The notes under the pieces were generated by a model that was given only the letters and a program-made list of their open reading frames with translations, was not told where the DNA came from and did not search any database. From positions 22,337 through 86,336 of the forward strand of contig DAOWGM010000003.1 of the NCBI GenBank assembly GCA_030637515.1: a stretch of 64,000 nt of DNA, written 5' to 3'. Shown here in pieces: positions 28,857 through 36,940 of this stretch. The position numbers and the translations under genes were made by a program. The stretch is from Bacteroidales bacterium (GTDB lineage Bacteria > Bacteroidota > Bacteroidia > Bacteroidales > UBA12077). Numbering within the stretch: the stretch's first letter is position 1; each line of letters opens with the position of its first letter.

Positions 28857-29912
28857 ATGAATTTTAGAAAAGGCGATAGGGTAAAATTTTTAAATGATGT
28901 TGGTCAAGGAACGATTGTTCGCTTTCAGGATGAGAAAATAGCATTGATATTGAATGATGATGGATTTGAGATTCCAGTATTAATGAGCGAGCTTTTAAAG
29001 GTAGAGGGTGATTATGATTTTTCTGAAAATGAAAACAAAGATTCAGGTTCTAATACAGAGAATTCAAATCAGCAAATTAATGTTGTTGTAAAGGACGAAG
29101 ATCTTGACGAAGACGGTTTAAATACCGATAAAAAAGCAAATGTATTTTTTGCATTAGTACCAAAAGATCAAAAAGATATAGCTAATTCTGATTTAGAAGT
29201 ATATTTAATAAACGATAGTAACTTTAGAGTAATGTACTCTATTTCAAAATCGGAAAACGAATTTCAATCGCTTTTTGCTTATGGAAATTTAGAAGATAAT
29301 ACTAAGGTTATTCTTGATACAATAAAAAGAGATGACTTGAATAATTTCGAAGAAATCAATTTTCAGTTGATGTTTTTCAGAAAAGGAAATTATTTTTTAT
29401 TAAATCCGGTAAATAAAACGTGGAATGTAAAACCTGCGCGTTTTTTTAAACAAAATGCATTCGGCGAAAATGATTTCTTCCACGAAAACGCTTTTGTATA
29501 TGAGATAACATCCGAAGAAATAAATTTAACCGATCATATTTCAGATTCTGATATTGAAAAGGCTAAAAAGGAAAAGGAGAGAAAAGAGCCTCAAAAGCAA
29601 TTCAAGAGTAGTAAAAGTGGAGCCAATCATGAAATAGAGGAAATTGATTTACATATTCACGAGTTAGTTGATGATCATAGCAATATGTCTAATGCAGAGA
29701 TACTTGATATACAAATGAGTCGTTTCACAACAGCTCTTGATGGTGGTATTATTGCCGGTATCAAAAAGATGGTATTTATCCATGGTATTGGTAATGGAAA
29801 ACTCAAACACGAAATTCTAAAAAAACTCGATAGAAAATATCCTAAACTTCGTTATCAGGATGCTTCATTCAAGGAATATGGATATGGAGCAACTATGGTC
29901 TTAATTAAATAA
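28857..29912 (+). CDS. DUF2027 and Smr domain protein
   Basis: The 351-residue protein starts with a DUF2027 region (FRKGDRVKFLNDVGQGTIVRF, like the MutS2 C-terminal KOW-type segment), has an acidic linker (about 60-95) and ends in a Smr domain. The Smr motifs are EIDLHIHELVDD and FIHGIGNGKLKHEI. Smr domains nick or bind nucleic acid, and recent work ties some to rescue of collided ribosomes. The role here is not known. It is divergent from queA and directly precedes rnpB. Confidence 0.88.
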   Translation: MNFRKGDRVKFLNDVGQGTIVRFQDEKIALILNDDGFEIPVLMSELLKVEGDYDFSENENKDSGSNTENSNQQINVVVKDEDLDEDGLNTDKKANVFFALVPKDQKDIANSDLEVYLINDSNFRVMYSISKSENEFQSLFAYGNLEDNTKVILDTIKRDDLNNFEEINFQLMFFRKGNYFLLNPVNKTWNVKPARFFKQNAFGENDFFHENAFVYEITSEEINLTDHISDSDIEKAKKEKERKEPQKQFKSSKSGANHEIEEIDLHIHELVDDHSNMSNAEILDIQMSRFTTALDGGIIAGIKKMVFIHGIGNGKLKHEILKKLDRKYPKLRYQDASFKEYGYGATMVLIK

Positions 29913-29918
29913 ATATAG

Positions 29919-29956
29919 TTTTAGAAGTAAAAATTATGAATTAAGATATACATTTG
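29919..29956 (+). promoter_or_regulatory. Promoter of rnpB
   Basis: TACATTTG (29949-29956) matches TAnnTTTG and ends 4 nt before the expected 5' end of RNase P RNA at about 29961. A TTTT (29920-29923) is a weak candidate for the -33 box. Confidence 0.55.
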
Positions 29957-29959
29957 CAC

Positions 29960-30301
29960 AGCAGCAGGCTGTTTCATCGTTCCGTTTACGCGGGAAGGAA
30001 AGTCCGGGCAACAAAGAGTACCATACTCCTGAAATAGGAGATATCCGTGAGGGTATAGTAACAGAGAAGAAAATAACCGCTTCGATTCGTCGTAGTAAGG
30101 GTGAGAAAGTGAGGTAAGAGCTCACTGGGTTTGGTAGCGATACTGAATTTCGTCTGTCTTTTGGGTTGCAAGACCATGTATACCGACAATTAAGAGCTGC
30201 TCGTTCAATGTCGGGGGGTAGGTTGCTTAGATAAATGATGGAAACTGTCTCGATAGCTATCGGGATCGGATACAGAACCCGGCTTACAGGCCTGCTGCTT
30301 T
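29960..30301 (+). ncRNA. rnpB: RNase P RNA (bacterial class A)
   Basis: This is the catalytic RNA that cuts 5' leaders off pre-tRNA. The diagnostic conserved parts are present: GGAAGGAAAGTCCGGGC (29992-30008) near the 5' side, ACAGAGAAGAAAATAACCGC (CR-II/III region) and TACAGAACCCGGCTTAC near the 3' end. The termini AGCAGCAGGC (29960-29969) and GCCTGCTGCTT form the P1 helix. A T-rich stretch follows the 3' end. One stem contains TCTCGATAGCTATCGGGA, almost the palindrome also found at 60781. Short open frames inside this gene are chance. Confidence 0.95.
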
Positions 30302-30485
30302 TTTCAATTTAAAATATTAAGGAATAACTATAGGGATGTTTGTTAGAATGATTTAGTTTTATTCTCTTTTAAAATACAGCAGTTTAAAAGGTTTTATTGG
30401 TTCGATCTAATTTAAATACAAATATTTGCTTATCTGAATTTTAAAGTTTTTCTTTGCAGCAATTATTAATAAAAAAAATAATTTT

Positions 30486-30971
30486 ATGACAATTTCTAAA
30501 GAAAAAGTAGTTTCACTGATATATCAGTTAAGAGTTGATGATAAAAATGGAGATGTAGTAGAAACAGTAGAAAAGGAAAAACCTTTTGTATTTTTACATG
30601 GTGCAGGTCAAATGCTTCCTAAATTTGAAGAAAATCTTAGCGGATTAAAAGTTGGTGAAGATTTTGAATTTACATTAAAATGCGAAGATGCATATGGAAA
30701 AGCAAGTGAAGAAGCTGTTATGGATCTTCCTAAAAATCTTTTCGAAGTTGACGGAAAAACAGAAGATGGTTTATTAGTTGAAGGAAATGTAATTCCTATG
30801 CAAAATGATGAAGGTCAAAAATTTAATGGTGTTATAGTAGAGGTTAAAGATGAAGGGGTTACAATGGACTTTAATCACCCTTTAGCTAGTGATGATTTGC
30901 ACTTTACAGGCAATATTATTGAAGTTAGAGAAGCTACGAAAGAAGAAATAGAACACGGTCACGTTCATTAA
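30486..30971 (+). CDS. slyD: SlyD-type FKBP peptidyl-prolyl isomerase
   Basis: SlyD-type proteins are cytosolic prolyl isomerases and chaperones with an inserted IF domain in the FKBP fold. The 161-residue protein shows YQLRVDDKNGDVVE, FVFLHGAGQMLPKFEENLSGLKVGE split around the flap, the CEDAYGKASEEAV insert, and MDFNHPLASDDLHFTGNI. The short C-terminal His tail (EHGHVH) is a reduced form of the metal-binding tail of E. coli SlyD. It is a single gene with its own terminator. Confidence 0.92.
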   Translation: MTISKEKVVSLIYQLRVDDKNGDVVETVEKEKPFVFLHGAGQMLPKFEENLSGLKVGEDFEFTLKCEDAYGKASEEAVMDLPKNLFEVDGKTEDGLLVEGNVIPMQNDEGQKFNGVIVEVKDEGVTMDFNHPLASDDLHFTGNIIEVREATKEEIEHGHVH

Positions 30972-30992
30972 AAAATATTATTATAAGAAATT

Positions 30993-31025
30993 AGGGTAAG
31001 GGATGTGTTCTTTACCCTTTTTTTA
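30993..31025 (+). terminator. Terminator after slyD
   Basis: AGGGTAA (30993-30999) pairs with TTACCCT (31012-31018), followed by a T run to 31025. Confidence 0.7.
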
Positions 31026-31116
31026 ATTTAGTGGTTTCCTTAGTCTTTATTCTTTAAAAAAGTTTCTTTGGAATGATTTTTGAAAATACGCTTATATAAA
31101 CTTAAAATTGAAAATT

Positions 31117-31770
31117 ATGAAAAGATTATTTTTTATAGCATTATTGATAATACCATTTGGTATAGTTTCCAATGCTCAAATTAAATTTGGTGCAAAAGTA
31201 GGTATGACCTCTACAAGTATTAAAGTGAATGAGATAATATCTATAGATGATCAGGCAGATTTTGATGAATTGGTTGTGAAAGGTGAAAATGCAAAGGTTG
31301 GTATTCAGGCAGGTATTTTTACCAGAATCACTATCGCAAAATTATATGTACAACCAGAACTCCTTTTTACATCAACAGGTGGTGAAGTTGAAGTTACTTC
31401 TTTATTAGGTGGATCTGAAGTTGAGTCAGAAATTCGTGAGCAAAAATTCAGACAAATTGATTTTCCGATCATGTTAGGATATAAATTTGGTCCTGCACGA
31501 ATTCAGGCAGGTCCCGTAGGAACAATTATTTTAAGTTCTGATCCTTCTTTAGATGGTTTCATGAATATGGAATATAAAGAAGAGTTCAATGGAGCAACCT
31601 GGGGATATCAGGTAGGTGTTGGTTTAGATATATTTAAAAAGATAACAATTGATGTTAAATACGAAGGGAATCTAAGCAAACTCGCTGACGGTGTTACTGT
31701 TGGAGGTGAAACAAGAAGTTTTGATTCCAGAAATAGTCAATTAGTTGCTTCGTTAGGATTTTTCTTCTAA
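31117..31770 (+). CDS. PorT-like outer-membrane beta-barrel protein
   Basis: This 217-residue protein starts at ATG 31117, with a signal peptide ending SNAQ; the TTG at 31108 is a less likely start. After it comes IKFGAKVGMTSTSI, the typical first strand of the PorT/OMP_b-brl_2 family. Alternating strands include LYVQPELLFTSTGG and IDFPIMLGYKFGPARIQAGP, and the chain ends in a Phe-rich strand (LVASLGFFF), the usual barrel sorting signal. Function is unknown. Confidence 0.82.
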   Translation: MKRLFFIALLIIPFGIVSNAQIKFGAKVGMTSTSIKVNEIISIDDQADFDELVVKGENAKVGIQAGIFTRITIAKLYVQPELLFTSTGGEVEVTSLLGGSEVESEIREQKFRQIDFPIMLGYKFGPARIQAGPVGTIILSSDPSLDGFMNMEYKEEFNGATWGYQVGVGLDIFKKITIDVKYEGNLSKLADGVTVGGETRSFDSRNSQLVASLGFFF

Positions 31771-31792
31771 AAAAGATCTAAAAGTTTTCAAC

Positions 31793-31825
31793 AACCACTA
31801 TTTATCTCAAAGTAGTGGTTTTTTT
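31793..31825 (+). terminator. Terminator after PorT-like gene
   Basis: AACCACTA (31793-31800) pairs with TAGTGGTT (31813-31820), followed by TTTTT. Confidence 0.75.
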
Positions 31826-31910
31826 ATGCTTTCCCGTCATTTCTCTTTCAAATTGTTAATAAACTCATCCACAAAATTTTACCATTTGTCAAAACTTGTA
31901 CCCGATTTAG

Positions 31911-31939
31911 TTGTTGTTTGAAATAATTATATAGATTTG
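31911..31939 (+). promoter_or_regulatory. Promoter upstream of serine hydrolase gene
   Basis: A TTG (31911-31913) and TAGATTTG (31932-31939) are spaced by 18 bp, close to the Bacteroidota consensus. It implies a leader of about 85 nt that contains the hairpin at 31977-32003. Confidence 0.5.
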
Positions 31940-31976
31940 CACTCGTTTTTCTTATTAAATTTTTAATAAGATGCAG

Positions 31977-32003
31977 ATATCCAGAGATTTATTCTCTGGA
32001 TAT
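31977..32003 (+). promoter_or_regulatory. Perfect hairpin in the leader of the serine hydrolase gene
   Basis: ATATCCAGAG (31977-31986) pairs with CTCTGGATAT (31994-32003). It ends 29 nt before ATG 32033 and lacks a full T run. The terminator after the gene (33371) uses nearly the same stem words. Confidence 0.5.
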
Positions 32004-32032
32004 TGATTTTAGTAGGAACGAATAACATTTTT

Positions 32033-33364
32033 ATGAGTTTTATAAGAGTATTAAGAATTACATTATTATTTATTTTAGTTTTTTTCGGAGAAATTGCAAT
32101 AAGTTTCTCGGATAAAACTACCACAGAAAAGGTATTACCATCAGAAGAAAAAATTCCCGTTTCATTAAGATTAACAAATAATCTATCTGCTTACGAATCT
32201 ATGCAAGGTTTAGATAAGCAAATAGAAAGCTTTATGAAAAAGTGGAATATCGTTGGAGCATCAGTAGCAGTTGTTAAAGATGAACGATTAATTTACTCAA
32301 AAGGTTTTGGATATGCTGATAAAGAAAACGAAATAAAAATAGAGCCAAAACACTTATTTCGTATTGCCAGTGTTTCGAAATTAATTACAGCAGTAGCTAT
32401 TATGAAGTTGGTAGAAGACGGGAAAATAAACCTTTCTGATACAATTTTTGGAGAAAATGGAATTCTTTGTGAAAAGGAATTTCTTGAATTTAAAGATGAA
32501 CGTATTAAAGGTATAACTGTAAAAAACCTCTTAAATCACACTTCAGGTTGGACTAACAAAAAAGGTGATCCAATGTTCCAAAATCTCGCCATTGCAAAGA
32601 AAATGGATGTTGAGCTTCCTTTAAAAACAGAAGCAATTGTTAAGTATGTTCTTCAGAATCGTAAATTAGATTATTTACCTGGAAAAAAATCTGTATACTC
32701 CAATTTTAGTTATGCTCTTTTAGGTTTGGTTATTGAAAAAGTATCTGAAACAACATACGAAGATTATGTGGTTACAAAGGTGTTGAATCCATTAGGAATC
32801 TATGATATGCATATGGGTAAATCATTTGAAAAAGATCGTTTCGAAAATGAAGTAAAATATTTTGGACTTAAAGGAGAACGTAAAGTACTATCAAGTTTAG
32901 GAACAGGCGAAAGAGTACCAAAATATTATGGTGGGAATTCAATTGAAACATTAGGCTCTGCTGGAGGATGGGTTGCTACACCAACTGAATTAATGAAACT
33001 ATTAGTTGCCATTGATGGGTTTGATTTTAGAGAAGATATTTTGTCAAAAGAATCAATAGATGAAATGACAAAATCAAGCAGGCAAAAAAGACCATTTGGT
33101 TGGACAGGTACAGATAAAAATGGGTTTTGGTGGAGAACAGGTACACTTTCAGGAACATCTGCATTGTTAAAAAGAGAGCAAAATGGATTAAGCTGGGTTC
33201 TTATAATTAATACAACACCCAAATATGGAGCTCGCTTTCCTGTTCAGATTAATAAAACAATGATTAAAGGTTTAGCTACTGTTGATGACTGGCCAACATA
33301 TGACTTATTTGATTATTATGAGCCGAAATCGTTACATGATAAATGGTTGAGCATAAAAAAATAA
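32033..33364 (+). CDS. Serine hydrolase of the class C beta-lactamase / penicillin-binding family
   Basis: Start ATG 32033 (MSFIRVLRI) is preferred to TTG 32003, which lies at the end of the leader hairpin. It gives 443 residues. An N-terminal hydrophobic segment (about 5-22) is a signal or anchor. The SxxK motif is S113-VSK116 in FRIASVSKLI, and the Tyr motif is YSNFSYALLG. The third motif seems to be the WWRTGTLSGTSA region. Such proteins are mostly peptidases or esterases on cell-wall or small substrates rather than resistance enzymes. Confidence 0.88.
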   Translation: MSFIRVLRITLLFILVFFGEIAISFSDKTTTEKVLPSEEKIPVSLRLTNNLSAYESMQGLDKQIESFMKKWNIVGASVAVVKDERLIYSKGFGYADKENEIKIEPKHLFRIASVSKLITAVAIMKLVEDGKINLSDTIFGENGILCEKEFLEFKDERIKGITVKNLLNHTSGWTNKKGDPMFQNLAIAKKMDVELPLKTEAIVKYVLQNRKLDYLPGKKSVYSNFSYALLGLVIEKVSETTYEDYVVTKVLNPLGIYDMHMGKSFEKDRFENEVKYFGLKGERKVLSSLGTGERVPKYYGGNSIETLGSAGGWVATPTELMKLLVAIDGFDFREDILSKESIDEMTKSSRQKRPFGWTGTDKNGFWWRTGTLSGTSALLKREQNGLSWVLIINTTPKYGARFPVQINKTMIKGLATVDDWPTYDLFDYYEPKSLHDKWLSIKK

Positions 33365-33370
33365 TATTAA

Positions 33371-33399
33371 AATCCAGACTTTAACCTCTGGATTTTTCT
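33371..33399 (+). terminator. Terminator after serine hydrolase gene
   Basis: AATCCAGA (33371-33378) pairs with TCTGGATT (33387-33394), followed by TTTCTT. Confidence 0.6.
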
Positions 33400-33415
33400 T
33401 TTAAATTAAAATATT

Positions 33416-33450
33416 ATTGAGATTTTTCTGTTTTTAAATTACTATATTTG
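33416..33450 (+). promoter_or_regulatory. Putative promoter of the cNMP-binding kinase operon
   Basis: TATATTTG (33443-33450) matches TAnnTTTG, with a TTG at 33416-33418 slightly farther upstream than usual. The leader would be about 70 nt. Confidence 0.4.
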
Positions 33451-33525
33451 TTTTGTTAACAATGAATGCAACTATACAATAGAATTGACGTAATTAATAA
33501 GTCAATCCAGATCAAAAAGTAAAGA

Positions 33526-34743
33526 ATGAATTTAAACGTAGACAAGATAGATTCTAGTAAGAAAATAAACAAGAGAATTGAAATTTTAAGAAGTGTAGTA
33601 ATATTCTCTGAATCAAACGATTATATATTTGAGCGGCTTGCAGCTTCGCTTATTGATGTTCATGTAGAGAACAATGAACCTGTTTTTCATAAAGGTGATG
33701 CATTAAATGCGATGTACATTATAGTAAGTGGAAAAGTAAGAGTGCACGATGGAGATCACATTTTTACTACTTTTAGCTCAAAAGACTTCTTTGGTGAATA
33801 TTCTTTAATAGACTCTTCAGTAAGATCGGCAACAGTTACTGCATCAGAAAAAACACATTTGCTTCGCCTAGATCAAGGTGATTTCCTTGAAATTATTGAA
33901 GATAACGTAGATGTATCAAAGGCGGTATTAAAAGCATTAATTAAAAGGCTCCGAAATAATAACATACTTGAAGAAAGATTAACTCAAAACACGCTTAAAA
34001 TTGAAAGACAAAGAGATGAGCTTGATAAACAGAAAAAGGAATTAGAAGAATTAAATGCTACTAAAGACAAGTTTTTCACCATAATTGCTCACGACCTTAA
34101 AAATCCGTTTAATACTGTTATTGGTTTATCAGAATTATTAGTTGAAAGATACGAAACCTATGATTCTATTAAAATAAAAGAATTTATTACTCAGATCCAT
34201 AAGTTTTCAAATAATGCCTATAATTTATTGGAAGATCTTTTACAGTGGGCTAAGTCACAAACTGGAAGAATGGAAGTTAAGCTTTCAAAGACGGATGTGT
34301 TTGAGATAGTAGTAGAAAATATTAATCTTTTTAAAGTAACTGCTCAGGAAAAAGGCGTAAATTTAGTATTTAATGTTGATGTTGGCACATATGCTGTTAT
34401 TGATAAAAATATGATTTCTACAGTATTACGTAATCTTGTATCAAACGCAATAAAATTCACAAAAGGAGGTGGTGAAATCAATATTGAAACAAATAAAATA
34501 GATAACTTTATAGAGGTTTCAGTATCTGATACTGGAGTTGGAATGTCAGAAGAAAATAGGAAAAATATATTTGAGATTGATAATAACATTTCCACATTAG
34601 GAACGAATGATGAAGTAGGAACTGGTTTGGGGCTGATAATTGTACGAGAATTTGTAGAGAAAAATAGAGGCGAAATTAAAGTTGATAGTACTGAGGGAGT
34701 TGGCTCTCGATTTAGTTTTCAAATTCCAGCCTTCAGAGAATAA
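33526..34743 (+). CDS. Sensor histidine kinase with N-terminal cyclic-nucleotide-binding domain
   Basis: This 405-residue cytosolic kinase has a cNMP-binding (CRP-like) domain at about 25-145 (FFGEYSLIDSSVRSATVTA is the binding cassette region), a coiled coil at about 150-180, a HisKA domain with phospho-His189 in IIAHDLKNPF and an HATPase_c domain with N, G1 and G2 boxes (NLVSNAIKFT, DTGVGMS, GTGLGLIIV). It has no membrane segment or receiver. It lies 12 bp before the TolA-like gene, so the envelope protein may be in its operon. Ligand and partner regulator are unknown. Confidence 0.92.
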   Translation: MNLNVDKIDSSKKINKRIEILRSVVIFSESNDYIFERLAASLIDVHVENNEPVFHKGDALNAMYIIVSGKVRVHDGDHIFTTFSSKDFFGEYSLIDSSVRSATVTASEKTHLLRLDQGDFLEIIEDNVDVSKAVLKALIKRLRNNNILEERLTQNTLKIERQRDELDKQKKELEELNATKDKFFTIIAHDLKNPFNTVIGLSELLVERYETYDSIKIKEFITQIHKFSNNAYNLLEDLLQWAKSQTGRMEVKLSKTDVFEIVVENINLFKVTAQEKGVNLVFNVDVGTYAVIDKNMISTVLRNLVSNAIKFTKGGGEINIETNKIDNFIEVSVSDTGVGMSEENRKNIFEIDNNISTLGTNDEVGTGLGLIIVREFVEKNRGEIKVDSTEGVGSRFSFQIPAFRE

Positions 34744-34755
34744 AATTAGATAGAA

Positions 34756-36441
34756 ATGAACATTAAGTTTTTAAAAAACACTCATATTTTATTATTGATT
34801 ACTGTAATGCTATTGATTACAAGTAATGTGTATTCTCAAAATTCTCTTCAGGTAAAGGGAAGATTAGATTTAAAAGAGGGTTCATCAAAAGAAGGAGTAA
34901 TTAAATTATATGAAAGTGGTAATCTTGTTCAATCATATGCAGCAGATAGAAGTGGCAAGTTTGATATCGATCTTGAATTAAATAAAGATTATATTTTCGA
35001 GTTTTCAAAAGACGGATTTGTTACCAAAAAAATAAGTATAAATACAGAAGTTCCTGAAAAGTTTGAAGATAAGACTTTTACACCAATATATTTTGCGGTT
35101 GAGTTATTTCATCAGTATACAGGTGTTAATACTATTGTATTTACCCAACCTGTGGGGATAATAAAGTTTTATCCACAGATTGGTGATTTTGATTACGACG
35201 TTAATTATTCAACTGAAATAAGAAATAAAGTTAATAAAGCTGAGAAAGAGCTGGAAGAGGCACATCAAGATCATCTTAATGAACAAAAAGAAAAAGAACT
35301 TGCTGAGCAGCAACAGGCACAGGCTGCTAAAAAAGCAGCAGCAGAATTAGAATATCAGAATAAAATTGAAGCAGAAAAGCAAGCTGCCGAAGCAAGACGT
35401 TTGGCAAAGGTCGAAGCTGCAAAGGTCGAAGCTGCAAAACAAGCTCTATTGTTAGCGCAACAAAAGGAACTAGCTAAAAAAAGAGCTGCTGAAGCAGCAG
35501 CCCGTAAAGAGGCAGAAAAAATAGAAAAAGAACGAAAAGCAGAGGAACAAAGACTTGCTGCTGAAGAAAAAGCTAAAATAAAGGCAGAAGAAGAGGCACG
35601 TAAAAAAGCTGCTTTTGAAGCTCAATTAAAAGCTGAAGACGAAGCACGTAAAAAAGCTGCAGAAGAAACTGCTCGTATTGAAGTAGAAAAGAAAGCTCAG
35701 CAACTAGCTCAACAGGAAGCAGAAGCCGAAAAAAGGAGCCAAGAGGAAGCTGCAAAAAAAGAAGCAGAAAGAATTGAAAAAGAAAGAATTGCAACAGAAT
35801 TAAAATTAGCTGCAGAAAAAAGAACAAAGGTAGAAGCTGAAGAGTTTGCCAGAAAGAAAGCTGCAGAAGAAGCTATGCTAATAGCACAGGCAGATTCGCT
35901 AAAAAAGATTGCACAAGAAAAAGAAAGACTGGATGCTGAGGAAAAAGCTCGTCAGTTAGCACTTGTTAAAGAAGAATCAGAAAAAAGGAGAAAAGAGAAC
36001 GAAGCTCAAAAAGCACTTGAAGAAGTACAAAGGATAGCAAAAGTGGCTGAAGAGAAAAGGCTTGCTGAAGAAAGGTATGAACAGGAAGAAGCAGCTAAAT
36101 TGCAGGCAGAAATTGCTGCAAAAGAGAAAATGAAAAAGGATATAGAACTCAGACAAGCAAAAGTATTGGCAGGAGAACGGAATAAGCAAAATGAATTGAA
36201 TAAGAATGCAGCACAAAAAGCTGCAGAAGAACTCTCTGCAGTTAAAAAGGATTATCCAAGAGGTAAAACTGTTGAAGAATTCGAAAGATATGGTATGAAA
36301 ATAACCAGGACAATAGTTTTAGATAATGAAGTTGTTAGGATATATCTTAAAGTAGTTCACGAGTGGGGAGCAACATATTATTTTAAAAACAATCAGGCAA
36401 TATCATCAAATTTTTATACAGTTGAATTACGGCGTATTTAA
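34756..36441 (+). CDS. Secreted TolA-like coiled-coil protein with N-terminal beta domain
   Basis: The 561-residue protein has a signal peptide (to about residue 27, NVYSQ) and then a carboxypeptidase-regulatory-like beta domain at about 30-120 (LQVKGRLDLKEGSSKEG, FEFSKDGFVTKKI). Residues about 155-490 form a very long helix rich in Ala, Glu, Lys and Gln, with repeats such as AEEKAKIKAEEEARKKAA, which recalls TolA. The C-terminus (about 500-561) is a small compact domain (FERYGMKITRTIVLDNEVV). It probably spans the periplasm. The function is unknown; it may link inner and outer membrane structures. Confidence 0.75.
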   Translation: MNIKFLKNTHILLLITVMLLITSNVYSQNSLQVKGRLDLKEGSSKEGVIKLYESGNLVQSYAADRSGKFDIDLELNKDYIFEFSKDGFVTKKISINTEVPEKFEDKTFTPIYFAVELFHQYTGVNTIVFTQPVGIIKFYPQIGDFDYDVNYSTEIRNKVNKAEKELEEAHQDHLNEQKEKELAEQQQAQAAKKAAAELEYQNKIEAEKQAAEARRLAKVEAAKVEAAKQALLLAQQKELAKKRAAEAAARKEAEKIEKERKAEEQRLAAEEKAKIKAEEEARKKAAFEAQLKAEDEARKKAAEETARIEVEKKAQQLAQQEAEAEKRSQEEAAKKEAERIEKERIATELKLAAEKRTKVEAEEFARKKAAEEAMLIAQADSLKKIAQEKERLDAEEKARQLALVKEESEKRRKENEAQKALEEVQRIAKVAEEKRLAEERYEQEEAAKLQAEIAAKEKMKKDIELRQAKVLAGERNKQNELNKNAAQKAAEELSAVKKDYPRGKTVEEFERYGMKITRTIVLDNEVVRIYLKVVHEWGATYYFKNNQAISSNFYTVELRRI

Positions 36442-36462
36442 CTCACTTATTTTATTTATTTA

Positions 36463-36846
36463 ATGAAGGATTTTAAAAAGTATTATATTATTCCTGCTGA
36501 AGTTGAAGATGTTTATACAGCATTGACAAATCCATTTACAATAGAACTATGGACAGGATATCCAGCTATAATGGATGAAAATCCCGGAACAGAATTCTCA
36601 CTATGGGAAGGTGATATTACAGGTAAAAATCTTGAAATTGAAAAAAACAAAAGAATAGTGCAACAATGGTATTTTGGAGATCAACCTGAAGAATCTATTG
36701 TAACAATAAAACTTTTTACTGATAAAAAAGGTACTCAGGTTGAGCTTAATCATAAGAACATTCCGGATGAAGATTTTGAAAATATAATAGAAGGATGGAA
36801 TGAGTATTACTTTGGGGCAATAAAGGCATTCTACGAAGTAGAATAA
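36463..36846 (+). CDS. START-like (SRPBCC/AHSA1) domain protein
   Basis: This 127-residue single-domain protein begins KKYYIIPAEVEDVYTALTNPFTIELW and contains the W..GDITGKNLEI and VQQWYFGDQPEES segments typical of AHSA1-type START folds, which bind hydrophobic ligands or act as co-chaperones. It has no signal peptide. It follows the TolA-like gene by 21 bp, making a three-gene unit with the kinase. The ligand is unknown. Confidence 0.82.
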   Translation: MKDFKKYYIIPAEVEDVYTALTNPFTIELWTGYPAIMDENPGTEFSLWEGDITGKNLEIEKNKRIVQQWYFGDQPEESIVTIKLFTDKKGTQVELNHKNIPDEDFENIIEGWNEYYFGAIKAFYEVE

Positions 36847-36940
36847 TGATAAATAGCTTACATCCCTCTTAAATTTAAGACCATTTTTCCAAATTTTTTA
36901 TTGTATATTTAGGATTATTTTTAAAATACATGAAAAGATT

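Noticed and set aside
29934..30189. Two short minus-strand open frames
   Set aside because: They lie within the RNase P RNA gene and have no protein family features.
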